Shown: in pieces, positions 43,438 to 53,816 of the stretch
Numbering within the stretch: the stretch's first letter is position 1
Layout: every line of letters starts with the position of its first letter
Assembly: GCA_905221605.1 (NCBI GenBank)
Contig: CAJNDS010002350.1
Coordinates: 1 to 64,000 of the forward strand
Reading direction: 5' to 3'
Origin: Symbiodinium natans
Taxonomy: Eukaryota > Sar > Dinophyceae > Suessiales > Symbiodiniaceae
DNA length: 64,000 bases
Notes under the pieces: model-generated
The model's input: the letters and a program-made list of their open reading frames with translations, nothing else
Database searches by the model: none
What the model was told of the DNA's origin: nothing
Position numbers and translations under genes: made by a program

Positions 43438-46300
43438 CCCTCCCCGCAAATTATAGAAATATGAATTCAAAAAAATATAAGTTTGTGCATTGACAAATGC
43501 ATGAATCAAGAATGAAGAAAAATGAGGTGTGATTTCCGACGAAGCCACGCCAGCAACTGTGAGGCCGGCAAACTCGAAGAGCTCCTTCAAGACGCCTGGG
43601 CGCTCTCCTGAGAAAACTTCCTGGGGCAAAAAGGGGGCTTGGGTTTAGGGTTTAGGGGTTTTTGGGAATTTAAGGAGGAAAAAGCTTAGAAGCTTAGGAA
43701 GCTTAGGAAGCTTAGGAAGCTTAGGAAGCAGGAGAAGATTGCATAGGCCTGTTCAGGCTTGACACCTCATCACATTGTAAGAACTAGGTTTTAGGCTGCA
43801 GGTAGGATTACAGGGTTGAGGTTTCAGGTTTCAGGGTTTCCGTGGCAGTCGGAGCTTCAGGGTCTTTGTCCATGGGTTGCACCAAAAAACCTACCAGAAC
43901 CCCACATGCCCCCAAACCGTAAACCCTAAACCCTCAATCTCGGATTGCCTTACGGAAGCCCGAACAAAGTGAGGCATGTGCTGCCTCAACGCTGCTTACT
44001 AGTAGCTACGACATGCCGCTTTCGGTTTTGATGGGTCTTTCATGGTCTTTCATAGCCAAGCAACCATCTCATAATCAGGTACAGGGTGCATCTAGGATTT
44101 GCAGCGCTTATAGGGCTTGGAGCACTCACATGGATTCAGTATATACTAAGGGTACCCTTTCTTGGGGTTGGTTACTTTACAATGGAACCCCAAACCCTAA
44201 ACCCTAAACCCCAAGGGTAGCCTTTGGTTACTTTATAAGGGATTCCAAAACCCCCCCCCCCCCCCCCCCCCCCAACAAAAAAAAAGGAAAAGGGCCGTAA
44301 ACCCTAAACCCTAAACCCTGTACCACTGGGCTAGCAAGTCCTCGTCCAACTCAAGCCGATCCCCAACCGGTGGGGCTCCAAGTCTGGGCCCTTAATTTGG
44401 GTCTCTGGTTATGTAACCGTTTTAGGGTTTAGGGTTTAGGGTTTAGGGTTTAGGGTTTAGGGGCCCATGTTTCGGATCACTGAAAAACGGGCAAGGGGCC
44501 ATGACCACACCCAGGGCCCATGTTTCCAACCTGAGACAACCTGACTGACGAGCCCAAGTGGCGCGCGTCTTCTCCTCACGGAAGTCCAGCTCCTCTGACT
44601 TACTGGTTCTGTGGAGGGAAAAAGGGAAGTAGGGCCCCCCCCCCTTGTGTCCCTTGATGGGTTTATACAGAGGGATGTACGGTACTCTTACATGCCCTTT
44701 GAGTGAGTGATTATGTAGGGCTCCAGATTCCCAAAACTAGGAACCAATAAGGATGGCGCCTAAACCCCGTCTGTGCCCCGGGGTATAGGGTTTTGGGCCT
44801 TGGGGCTACCTTGGCAAGCGTATGCGGAGGCCTTGACAACCCCACTGCACATCCAAGCTGCCTGACCATGTGAACCCTGGAGAAGGCTACTTGGAGGTTC
44901 ATGGGTACATATAACCCCAAGTATAAGTCGACTCATAACCTACTTAGAGGACTTAGGGGGCTGATAAGTGCAGTTGTAATTGGGGTTGGTGCTCTGGACC
45001 TCCAATTTGGGGGGGGGGGGGGGGGCTGAGGATTTGGGTTTGGGTTCAGGGCTCTGAAGGCACATAGAACTGGACATATCTTAAAAATGGTATGGCCCCA
45101 GACTGCCACACCCAGAAGGCCTGCACAATGTATCTTTAAAAAGCGCACAAAGCAACGCGACAAATGAATAAAGAAACGGAGGGAGGGCAGGAGGCAGCTC
45201 GGCACCTGACTCTAAGCCCTAAGGTAGGTCCCCTAGACCCAAGAGTAACCTGGGAATAAGAAGGGTACCCTTTTGTCTTTAACATGCTGCTTAGAAGGGA
45301 ACCTGAACCCTAAGAAGAAGGAATAGGGGCCTGTACTCTGGCTCCTAGTATCCCTAAACCCTGAACCCTAAACCCTGAACCCTGAACCGTAAACCGTAAA
45401 CCGTAAACCCTAATTAAACCCTAAACCCTAAGAAAAGGGAACAAGGGCCCACTCTGGGTCCGAAGCCCCCCTCCACCCTCCCCGCCTCTGCTCGCCGAAC
45501 GAAGAGCTGCGCAGGCGAGAACACAGACAGGAACCACCGGAGCCAAACCTTACAGGGTTTAGGGTTTAGGGTTTAGGGTTTAGGGTTTAGGGTTTAGGGT
45601 TTAGGGTTTAGGGTTTAGGGCTAGGGTTTAGGGCTGAGGGCTCAGGGTTGGGGGGGCGAGTCTAGGGTTGACTTACAGAACCCCAAACCTGCGCTTTTTT
45701 TGGCAGACGCCTTCTGGGATTCTTGCATCACCTCCAAATCAGTAGTTGTAGGGTTTAGGGTTTAGGGGTTTATAAGGGTTTAGGGTTTTGGGTTTTGGGT
45801 TAGGGTTTCGAGGTTCTACCTTAAGAACCCAAGGCCTTGCTTGCAGCCCTTCGTTCTAGGACTCCTTCTCGGATTCTTCGGGGCGCCCTGAACCCCGAAC
45901 CCTGAATCCTGAACCCAAATTCCTGCAAAAAAAGTTCTAGACCCAGGAGTAACCTAGGAGTCAAAAGGTTCTTGAGAAAGTCCTTCTTCAAGCCAGTGCC
46001 TACCCAAGCCTGAACCCAAAAACCAGCCTCTAGCCACTGTCCCCACAAGGCCGAACACATCAGAAGAGACTGAAGGAGTCACGGGAACACAAATTTCAAA
46101 AACCACCCAGGCACCTAGGCGGTTTCGGATTTGGGTCTTAGGGCTAGGGTAGGGTTAAGGATTAATCCGGCTTGGGGTGGCAAGCGAAGATGCCCCCCTG
46201 TGCTCTAGGGATGCAACAGGCCGACATGAGCCTAGGGGCACTGTAGAGGCCACGCAGCACAAAGGCAGCACTTCCAGCGTGGCCTGGTCTTGCTTCTTGG
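40288..46300 (-). CDS. Sulfotransferase-family gene (partial model)
   Basis: Golgi carbohydrate sulfotransferases use PAPS; the C-terminal half is recognisable here. VWLRWFLSVFSPAQLFVRRA at 45486-45548 matches WLxxFPxxQLLVLRxE; EVFSGERPGVLKELFEFAGL at 43558-43620 matches EDLxxDPxxVLxxLFEFLGL; RQLLRSFYAPYIRELQGLF then NDTSLRW and stop at 40288-40389 matches LxxFYxPxNxxLxxLLxxDxxW. The PAPS-binding 5'PSB loop was not found, so the upstream end is open. Other islets in the span (41352-41401, 41911-41964, 43030-43075, 44317-44375, 44541-44598) read as coding, but some would interrupt the motif order. Confidence 0.65.
40475..40765. repeat. Composite dispersed repeat with poly-C core
   Basis: Second copy of the 29.45-kb repeat; the C tract here is about 40 bp. 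Confidence 0.6.
40808..40916. mobile_element. F2 MITE-like palindrome
   Basis: GGGATGTTCCCCCCTAATAC to GGCAACATCCC; contains a duplicated ATACTAGC. Confidence 0.8.
41352..41401 (-). CDS. Possible sulfotransferase exon
   Basis: SELAQSLAMLAQGLYE, CTTGCAG|GT to GAA|GTTTGTG. GLY resembles the family's RGLY turn, but that should come before the QLFV strand, not after; placement uncertain. Confidence 0.4.
41911..41964 (-). CDS. Exon-like islet
   Basis: TRRRQAAFELCSLVVKT; GGCAG|GAC acceptor, ACTTC|GTGAGGG donor, CCCTAAA left and TTTAGGG right. Unassigned. Confidence 0.5.
42148..42305. mobile_element. F7 MITE-like element
   Basis: GGGTTCCCCCTCTCTATTAC ... GGGGGGTAGAAGGGAACCC with AT-rich centre. 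Relative at 21897-21985. Confidence 0.7.
43030..43075 (-). CDS. Exon-like islet
   Basis: DLPKASSESQHLWAP, CTGAG|GAT to CCAG|GCC; frame remains open to AGG|GTATAG. Unassigned. Confidence 0.45.
43361..43433 (+). repeat. Poly-C tract, about 73 bp
   Basis: Longest of many C/G runs; others at 41576-41608, 40637-40676, 44251-44273, 53077-53098. Lies in a sulfotransferase intron. Confidence 0.95.
43558..43620 (-). CDS. Sulfotransferase exon, LFEFAGL
   Basis: EVFSGERPGVLKELFEFAGL then T, 21 codons phase 0; CCCCAG|GAA acceptor, ACA|GTTGCT donor. Confidence 0.75.
44130..44250. mobile_element. F11 element
   Basis: GGGTACCCTTTCTTGGGGTT followed by GGTTACTTTACAA; related stretches at 46303-46400, 63185-63330, 52900-52995 and 2795-2880. 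Confidence 0.5.
44317..44375 (-). CDS. Exon-like islet, order problematic
   Basis: PPVGDRLELDEDLLAQWYR; TTGGAG|CC acceptor, AGG|GTTTAGGG donor. In phase with 44541-44598, but inserting both would split the sulfotransferase RAE-EVF join. Confidence 0.5.
44541..44598 (-). CDS. Exon-like islet, order problematic
   Basis: SEELDFREEKTRATWARQS; GTAAG|TCA acceptor, TCAG|GTTGTC donor. See 44317-44375; may be alternative exons or a nested gene. Confidence 0.5.
45486..45548 (-). CDS. Sulfotransferase exon, WLRWF...LFV
   Basis: VWLRWFLSVFSPAQLFVRRA then E; GTAAG|GTT acceptor, GC donor GAG|GCGGGG; direct in-phase join to 43558-43620 gives RRAEEVFSGERP. Confidence 0.75.
46190..46300 (-). CDS. Exon-like islet upstream of sulfotransferase exons
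   Basis: KKQDQATLEVLPLCCVASTV then PLGSCRPVASLEHRG in one open frame of 36 codons. Borders not resolved; function unknown. Confidence 0.4.
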
Positions 46301-46484
46301 TATAACCATATTAGGGTTTGGGGTTATATTCGGGTTATAATAAGGGCACCCGTTTTTGGGGTTGGCTACTTGAAAAGGGAACCCAGAACACAAAAAGCAT
46401 TGGTGAAGGGGCTACCAAGGCTTCCGCGGAGGCGGGGTTAGAGCTGTGCCGTTGCCGTCAACCGCAAATAAACTCTTCGGATCC

Positions 46485-47133
46485 CTAAAACTCGTAAAGT
46501 GTGTCAAGGAGGGAAAGAAGGATCGGTGCCTGCACGTACGTACTCATGCATGCCGCATGCACATGTGTGTGTGTGTGTAGTATGCTCTGATAGCAAAGAA
46601 TCATAAGACGTTTCAAACATCTGCCAACAAAAGCACGGGGCAGCGCACTTCCATCACTTACTGCACATCCAAGACAGTGATGAGAAGTAGTGACATGACA
46701 AGGAGACATCCTTCTGACGCATCTGCAATTTCGCCGAGTTGTGAGAATGATGCAATTGCAACAGCTCATGATGAACCGACTCATTTCTCCGGGGGTCGTG
46801 AGTCGCACCCTCAAGCCTTGGCTATACTCCCCTTAGAACCTTAATAAAAATAACAACTTTAATATCCTCTTGGGTTGTATATAAACAAAAAGGAAAAAAT
46901 CCCAAGGGGGATATAGTTGGGGAATACCATGCTGCGACATCAGGAACAAGTTCAGCATTCTCAGTCGCGCGCGTATGCCCTTCTCGCATGGGTGCATATA
47001 TGCATTCCGTGTATCGCATGGAAGTCATGTAAGTATGCATGTGTGCATACGTGTGCCGCGGGCTGAACAAGCATAAAGCAACAAACCATATCTGTGCTGT
47101 GTGAACATGCAGCCGAACCCCTTGAATACTCAA
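46485..47133 (-). other. Heptamer-poor island with two ORFs
   Basis: Region 46440-47150 lacks telomere repeats and has CA/GT and CATGCATA simple repeats. Two minus ORFs (46485-46814, 109 aa; 46822-47133, 103 aa) are open but show no coding bias or motif, so I leave them as unassigned. Confidence 0.4.
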
Positions 47134-47464
47134 CTTCTCACTCTGTCATCTGGCGAAAGCCTGACCTCAAACCCTAAACCCTAAACCCTAAACCCTAGAC
47201 CCTAAACGCCGAAGACCCTAAGAGCCTGGGCCCCTAGCAGTGGAGACGTATCGGCCCGATGTTAGTTTGTCAGTTGGGGCCCCTCTTGCACATCGTACCC
47301 AAAGCCCTGAACCCCAGTTGGAGGTGGAGTCAGAATCCTCAACCCTAAACCATGGGGTCTAAACCCTAGACCGCAAACCCCAAACCCCAAACCCCAACCC
47401 CCAAACCCCAAACCCCAAACCCCAACCCCCAAACCCCCAAACCCCCAAACCCTAGCCAAAAACA

Positions 47465-47560
47465 CCCTGAAGGTTGAGGGAGTTCAGGGCGCGACCATCT
47501 CGCATCGTCGAGCAGTGGAGACTCCGGGACACCTTGTTGGCAGGTTTCGGAGTCAGCACT
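47465..47560 (-). CDS. Exon-like islets 47.46-47.72 kb
   Basis: LTPKPANKVSRSLHCSTMRD (or an alternative frame DSETCQQGVPESPLLDDAR) here, and EAGAGIPEPEPRASGSLGAS at about 47625-47710, all minus. AGCAGTGGAGAC occurs at 47237 and 47504, bracketing the intervening repeats. May be 5' exons of the sulfotransferase gene or another gene. Confidence 0.4.
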
Positions 47561-48299
47561 GAGTTACCATAAGCCCTAGACCCTAAACCCTAAACCCTAA
47601 ACCCGAAACCCTAAACCCTAAACCCTAAACTATGAACCCGAGGAATCGACGCCTTGGAGGCACCTAAACTTCCCGAAGCCCTCGGCTCTGGCTCCGGGAT
47701 CCCGGCGCCTGCCTCTCACATCTTTAGGGTTTAGGGGATCAGGGTTTAGGGTTTAGGGTTTAGGGTTTCGGGTTTAGGACTTTGAGCCTAGGGCTTGCGG
47801 TTCAGGACTTAGGGTTTAGCGTTTAGGTCTTTCAGGGTTTAGGGTGGGTCTACAGGGTTAGGTATACCTTTGGGTTTCGGACTCAGGCTTTATATGAATG
47901 TGCAGGCCTGTTGGATGTTGCTGTTTAGGTCAGCTACAAACGCCTGCTTAGGGTTCAGGGCTTAGATGGGTTGTGAGTTAAATGGCGCGGGTGTAGGGTC
48001 TTAGGGTTTAGGGTTTAGGGTTTAGGAATCTGATGTAGGGCCAAGGGCTTAGAAGGCTTACTGGTAGGAGGGCTTACAATCGACCTTTCCGGGCGCGTAT
48101 GGTTTTTTACCAGGCGTTCTGGGCTCTACACCTAGATAATCTAGTCTTACAGGGTTTAGGCCCGTTTAGGGCTTCGTTCTTCGAGCTTGCCACTCTCAAC
48201 CCTAAACCCTAAACCCTAAACCTTAAACCTTAAAACCTTAAACCCTTTACCCTTAACCCTAAACCCTAGACCCTAAACCCTAGACCCTAAACCCAACCG

Positions 48300-48382
48300 T
48301 TTCCTCCGAGCAGTTCACCAGCCAAGTGGCCGCGGTGCGGCGCCAGCAGTCTAGGGCCGGGCGCTTCTCCGTGCAGGCCTAG
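48300..48382. CDS. Exon-like islet, strand uncertain
   Basis: Plus reads FTSQVAAVRRQQSRAGRFSV then Q (CGAGCAG| to CAG|GCC); minus reads GLHGEAPGPRLLAPHRGHLA. The plus frame looks more protein-like, but neighbours are minus. Confidence 0.35.
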
Positions 48383-48398
48383 CTTCTCTGCCCAAAGA

Positions 48399-48553
48399 GC
48401 CCAATACCCCTTAACTAAGGAATATTCGTTAAATCATATTCAGGATCCCTTTACAATCTAAGGTACATTCCTTAATTAAGGAATACACCTTAAACATAGT
48501 AAGGACCCCTTTACAATTTAAGGGAATATTCCTTAACTAAGGAGTATTAGGCT
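48399..48553. mobile_element. F3 MITE-like palindrome
   Basis: GCCCAATACCCCTTAACTAA and inverted TTAACTAAGGAGTATTAGGC; internal repeats of CCTTAATTAAGGAATA and AGGAYCCCTTTACAATYTAA. Shorter relative at 50614-50708. Confidence 0.85.
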
Positions 48554-48902
48554 GTCTGGGTGGCTCCCAGGACATTGAGGGGTTTAGGGCTTTGGGGCTT
48601 TAGGGCTTAGGGGTTTAGAGCTTACTGTAGGGTTTTAGGGTTTCGGGCTTTGGGGCTTATGTGCCACCACCGTTGAGGGGTAGAGGTTGGCAGGATCTAG
48701 AGGCTTTACCCTAAACCCCAAACCCTAGCATATTTCGGAGGCATATTTCGGGAGGCTTGCTAGACCCAAACCCCAAAACCTGACATCAACCACAAGAACT
48801 TAAGCCTTGTGCCCTAGCCTGTCAACCAAACAGCCTTGGGATATTTCTACCCGAAACCCTAAACCCTAAACCCTAAACCCTAAACCCTAAACCATAAGTT
48901 TC

Positions 48903-48959
48903 TTACTTGCCCTTCTTGGATGTTTTGAGGACCATATTAAAGTCACAGTTCGGAGTACC
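48903..48959 (-). CDS. Last exon of small gene
   Basis: GTPNCDFNMVLKTSKKGK then TAA; acceptor TTAG|GGT formed by the telomere heptamer. Confidence 0.6.
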   Translation of the reverse strand, partial: GTPNCDFNMVLKTSKKGK

Positions 48960-49643
48960 CTAACCCCGAACCCCTAAACCCTAACCCAAAACCCAAAGCA
49001 CAAGGGTTTAGGGTTTAGGGTTGAGGGTTGAGGTCCCTTAGGGTTTTATTCGGGCTTCGTTCGTTCGGGTGCTTCTTCGAGGGTCTCAGCCCGCAGCAGA
49101 ACGTGAGAAACATGACAGAAACATGTGTCCAAGCCCTCCTTTTTTCGGGTTGAGCTTGGGAGTTGAGGGGATTAGGCCGGTTTCGGGGTTTTCCAGGATT
49201 CGGGGGGGGAGTGGGGGGGGGGGGGGGGTAGCGCACGGGGTCTTAGCAGGGTTTTGGGACATTAGGTGCCCTACATGAACACTTAAAACTAAACCCACTT
49301 AAAACTAAACCCTAAACCCCAAACCCCAAACCCTAAACCCTAAACCCCAAACCCCAAACCCCAAACCCAACTGAGCAGCCACAGGGTTTTGGTGTCCACG
49401 GGAGCTGACTGGCGGGTAAGCCCCGGATCTCTGCTACACCCACAAAAGCAACCGCCGAAACCTGCAATCCTAAGGTTCAGGGCTTGGGGTGTCGGGTTTA
49501 GGGTTTGTAGCGTTTAGGCTTCAGGGACCTGCTTTTTGGGCCTACCTGTGTGGACTTCACATGACCCCAAACCCACCAAAGCAAGCCGAACCACTCACAA
49601 GCGCAAAATTGAAGGCCTGGGTCGTTTTTGGGGTAGTTGCCAT
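48903..49643 (-). CDS. Small unassigned gene, three or four exons
   Basis: First exon 49599-49643: MATTPKTTQAFNFAL with consensus donor GTGAGT. Second 49371-49430: RSGAYPPVSSRGHQNPVAAQ. A likely third at about 49078-49136 (EGLDTCFCHVSHVLLRAE). Last exon 48903-48959: GTPNCDFNMVLKTSKKGK and TAA. All joins are phase 0. The product would be about 75-85 residues with a basic C-terminus; I do not recognise it. CCTGAAG before the ATG could accept a spliced leader. Confidence 0.55.
49371..49430 (-). CDS. Second exon of small gene
   Basis: RSGAYPPVSSRGHQNPVAAQ, 60 bp, GTAGCAG|AGA; ends GCTCAG. Two other frames are also open, so the frame rests on phase with neighbours. Confidence 0.5.
49599..49643 (-). 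CDS. First exon of small gene
   Basis: MATTPKTTQAFNFAL then |GTGAGTGG. It overlaps a longer minus ORF (49498-49815) in another frame whose status is unclear; its NDVQDRMASALFCG start region could be the 3' end of an upstream gene. Confidence 0.5.
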
Positions 49644-50278
49644 TTTGGCCTTCAGGGCTCAACCTCTCCGAAAATTCACAATGTACCCAAGATATCTGGT
49701 TCCGTGACATTTTGCTGGCCTGGAAGGCAAGATCGGCAGTCTCGAGTGAAATCACCCTAGCGGCACAAAGGGTGCTGTTGCATCTGGCTTTGCCACAGAA
49801 AAGAGCGCTGGCCATTCTATCCTGAACATCATTGAATCGTCATGTCACATTCCTGGCCTCTGCGATGGCGCGGATGGGGACGTCGTTTCAAGAAGGATCA
49901 TCGAATTGGGCGTTTGTATAAACCCGAAACCCTAAACCCTAAACCCTGGACCCTGAAACCCTAAACCCTAAACCCTAAACCCTGGACCCTGAAACCCCAA
50001 ACCCAAACCCCAAACCCCAAACCCCAAACCCCAAACCCCAAACCCTAAACCTTACACCCTAAACCCTAAACCCTAAACCCTAAACCCTAAACCCTACGAA
50101 GCCCTACATCGTAAGACCCTCAGGTAGCCTGCAGCAAGGTAGGTGTTGCTCCTGTTAATAGGGTTTAGGGTTTAAAGATTCAGGGGTTCCCAAACCCTAA
50201 ACCCTAAACCCTAAACCCCAAACCCTAAACCCTAAACCCTAAACCCTAAACCCTAAACCCGAAGCCCTTAGGGTTCGT

Positions 50279-50335
50279 GCCGAGGGGCCGAGAAAAGCTC
50301 CACGGCCGCCTCGAAGTTCTGCTGCATGTGTCTGG
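50279..50335 (-). CDS. Exon-like islet
   Basis: HMQQNFEAAVELFSAPRHEP in a CCCTAAA-flanked islet; acceptor CTCCAG|AC. Possibly a downstream exon of the OSBP-like gene. A further islet at about 51375-51455 (frame ELPCAPAWPAAPGTAEESRG) lies between. Confidence 0.45.
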
Positions 50336-50613
50336 AGCTGCCTTCTCATGGGTTCAGGGCTTAGGAGTTTAGGCTGGGTTTTCTGAAAGCACTCTCTGCA
50401 GCTGAGTTTAGGGTTTAGGGTTTATGCTGGGTTTAGGGTTTAGGCTTTAGGGTTTAGGGGGTTTCACTAGAGATGGGGTTGGGCTAGGGTTTGTCGGGAT
50501 TTCGGGAATACTATTTTCTTCGGGAAGGCAGGTACAAAGCTGGTGCAACACCAGTCTTCCAGGCAATGAAGCGCTAGCACTACAATCTCTTTGCTCACCC
50601 AGAGACCCAGAGA

Positions 50614-50708
50614 GCCCAATACCCCTTAAATAGAGGAATATACTGTACATCATACCAAGGATCCCGATGTAAATTGAGGTCGATTCCTTACTTAAGGGTT
50701 ATTGGGCT
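50614..50708. mobile_element. F3 MITE-like palindrome
   Basis: GCCCAATACCCCTTAAATAG to CTTAAGGGTTATTGGGC, one internal unit shorter than the 48.4-kb copy. Confidence 0.8.
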
Positions 50709-50880
50709 GTTTGAGCAGGAGCTACACAGCTTGCATGCAACGGTCTCCCCCCAAACCTTGCGTCAAGGGCTCAAGTTCCTGGATAGACCATTGAGTGCTT
50801 CTGTCCGATTTGGAAGTGATGGCATCCGTTCGCAGGCTCAAGATGTAGTGTGAAAACACCTGATGCAAAAACATAGGAGC

Positions 50881-50996
50881 CTTATATCATAACCTGAACA
50901 GGTTTTCGGGGGTCATTTTCGGGTAATTACAAAGGGACCATATGGGAATACTATTCGTATTTATTCCGACCCCTGTAGTATTCTCTGGTGTTCATG
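50881..50996. mobile_element. F9 element
   Basis: GTAATTACAAAGGGACCATA and following GGGAATACTATT recur at 57010-57060 with the same order; ends not fully defined. Confidence 0.5.
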
Positions 50997-51466
50997 GAGC
51001 GCAAGAGTTCAGATCCCAACCCCAGACTCACCTGCAAGACCGGGAAATGGTCGTAAGGTGGTTGGCACACCTAAGGTAGTAGCCCCAAAGGTTTCCAACA
51101 TTATACAGTTATACGCCTAACATGGCCCTTATACTTTCTTAGGGATCCTTAAAAAGGGTCCCCAAACCCAAGGGTGCAACCCTGGTCGTCTTTCTGAAGC
51201 TTACACGCCGTGGTCTCGGAAACAGCGAGGAGAGAGAGGGGATGGGAATTTCGCAGCTCAGAAAGCGGGATCAGGCCTTTTGGGTGAGGAAAAGCAAAAC
51301 CCTAAACCCTAAACCCTAAACCCTAAACCCTAAACCCTAAACCCTAAACCCTAAACCCCCCAAACCCTCAACCCCAAACCCCCCAAGCCTAGCTCCTCGG
51401 GATTCTTCGGCCGTCCCCGGAGCTGCGGGCCATGCCGGTGCGCAGGGCAGCTCCTGCTTTGTTTTG

Positions 51467-51778
51467 GGTTTAGGGTTTAGGGTTTAGGGTTTAGGGTTTA
51501 GGGTTTAGGGTTTAGGGTTTAGGGTTTAGGGTTTAGGGTTTAGGGTTTAGGGTTTAGGGTTTAGGGTTTAGGGTTTAGGGTTTAGGGTTTAGGGTTTAGG
51601 GTTTAGGGTTTAGGGTTTAGGGTTTAGGGTTTAGGGTTTAGGGTTTAGGGTTTAGGGTTTTAGGGTTAGGGTTTAGGGTTTAGGGTTTAGGGTTTAGGGT
51701 TTAGGGTTTAGGGTTTAGGGTTTAGGGTTTAGGGTTTAGGGTTTAGGGTTTAGGGTTTAGGGTTTAGGGTTGAGGGTT
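51467..51778 (+). repeat. Longest (TTTAGGG)n array
   Basis: About 44 units, nearly perfect apart from one slip at about 51660. It follows an exon-like islet and is therefore internal, not a chromosome end. Confidence 0.97.
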
Positions 51779-51905
51779 GAGGGGCAAAATTCTGATTCTG
51801 ATGGCCTTGGCAACAGCCCCTTCCTTGCTGAACCCAAGCCCTTTTTGTGGGTCAGGATCCTCAAGCCATGCTTTCCCTAACCCCTAAGCCCCAAAACCCT
51901 CAAAC

Positions 51906-52018
51906 CCGCGCTCTCCGGCCCACCACGAAGTAGGCGAAATTGTAGTCCGACTCCGCACGGGACAGCGGATTCCTCTTCCAGAGTTTGGTGGGGCCCAATG
52001 GGTCCGTGGACCCATCTT
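51906..52018 (-). CDS. Oxysterol-binding-protein-related exon
   Basis: GSTDPLGPTKLWKRNPLSRA then ESDYNFAYFVVGRRAR. LWKRNPL followed by Y-x-F-x-x-F is the conserved stretch near the end of the ORD lipid-transfer domain of OSBP/ORP proteins. Acceptor CAAAG|AAG, donor CGG|GTTTGAGG. The EQVSHHPP fingerprint was not found, so only this exon is firmly assigned. Confidence 0.6.
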
Positions 52019-52805
52019 CTTTGTGTAGTAAGGAGGGTTTAGGGTTTAGGGTTTAGGGTTTAGGGTTTAGGGTTTAGGGTTTAGGGTTTAGGGTTTAGGG
52101 TTAGATGGCGTATGGGCCCTTGAATGGGGACTCCTTCTATACCCTATACAAACCCTAGGGCCCATCTTTCAGAACCCTTTGAAGGAGGTAAGGGACGGTA
52201 TGAAGGCTCCCCGTGCCCATAAGACTCCGGGCTTGCGGAGCCTGAGCTTTCCCTGAAGGTCGTGGTGCCTATATGGTTTGAAGGTTTAGGATTTAGGGTT
52301 TGCATGTATACTCTATGCTTGAGTATTCCGGGGGTGGTTATGTAGTATTCTTAGGGGCCGAAGCATATTACTATATAGGTACACAGTTCGTTCGGGAATT
52401 CATCTTCAATCAATCGCAAACAGCGTCTTGGGCCCCTGTGGGAGGGGGTTTCGGAAAGCTACACGTACCGCAAGAACCCAACTCTTACCCAAGAACCGTC
52501 TAAGGGGCAACCCTAAGCCCTAAGCCCTAAACCCTAAACCCTCAACCCTCAACCCTAAACCCTAAACCCTAAACCCTAAACCCTAAACCTATAGCAAGAG
52601 CCTACAACGGGGATTACCTTCGGTGCGTACATGGGAGGGTTCTGTGTTTAGGGCATTGGTCAGCAGGCTGAAGTAGTGCTTTAGGGCCCAAGTACATATA
52701 GGCACATGAGCCCTAATCTGAACCCTAAGCCCTAAACCCTAAACCCTAAACCCTAAACCCTAAACCCTAAACCCCAAGCCCTAAACCCTAAACCCTAAAC
52801 CCTAC

Positions 52806-52853
52806 CAGTCTGGAACAGGAGCTACATGTTTTCGTTGTGACTTGCAGCTGGGC
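52806..52853 (-). CDS. Exon-like islet
   Basis: AQLQVTTKTCSSCSRL, GAGAG|GCC to CTG|GTAGGG; left flank CCCTAAA. Unassigned, same strand as the OSBP-like exon. Confidence 0.45.
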
Positions 52854-53816
52854 CTCTCGAGACTCTTTTGGCCTTTGAAGAACCCTACAGGTCCGTGTAC
52901 CTCAATAATATAGCTACCCAAAGGCTCCTGTGTAGTACCTTTTTGGGGGTAGTACACTAGAACCCCCTCCATCTACCCCAAAAAAGGAAATACATGGATG
53001 AAAACTAAACCCTAAACCCTAAACCCTAAACCCTAAACCCTAAACCGGGTTTACAAGGGAACCGAAGCTTCCGTGCCCCCCCCCCCCCCCCCCCCCCCAT
53101 CCTGGATGTACCTGGTTTAGGGGTTAGGGTTTCGGATTTCGGGTTTAGGGTTCCCACAATAAGGACTACGATGCTTGTTGAAAGGGGGTTGCCTTTCGGG
53201 AAGATGCTCCAGGTATGTACGGCCTGTTAGGAGGATGTTAACCCCTAACCCCTAAACCCTAAACCCTAAACACCCCTCAATGCCCTGCGCCCGCCTCAGC
53301 AACGCAACGAAGCGCGCTCGGGGGTGGACTGCATGAACCCAGAGAGGGTTTGCCTGGGACTGCTGTGCTTGTTGCTCAGGCTGTGTAGGGTATATTTGCC
53401 CTAAACCCTAAAACCCTAAAACCCTACAAACCCTAAACCCCAAACCCTAAACGCTAAACCCCAAACCCTAAACCCTAAACCCCAAACCCTAAACCGTAAA
53501 CCCTGAAACCCTAAACGCTAAACCCCAAACCCTAAGCCCTAGAATCCTGAACCCTACACGCTAAATCTTAACCTTAAACCCTCAACCCTTAACCCTAAGC
53601 CCTAGAATCCTAAACCCTAAGCCCTAAACCTTAAACCTTCAAACTTAAACCCTAAATCCTGAACCCTAAACCCTAAACCTTAAACCTTAAACCCTACCTT
53701 AAACCCTGAACCCTGAACCCTGAACCCTGAACCCTAAACCCTAAACCCTAAACCCTAAACCTTAAACTCAAAACCCTAAATTAACCCCAAGCCGGCTGCA
53801 TCGGTGCCCAGGTTAC

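Noticed and set aside
51467-51778. A true chromosome end
   Set aside because: The array is flanked on both sides by genes and oppositely oriented arrays; interstitial.
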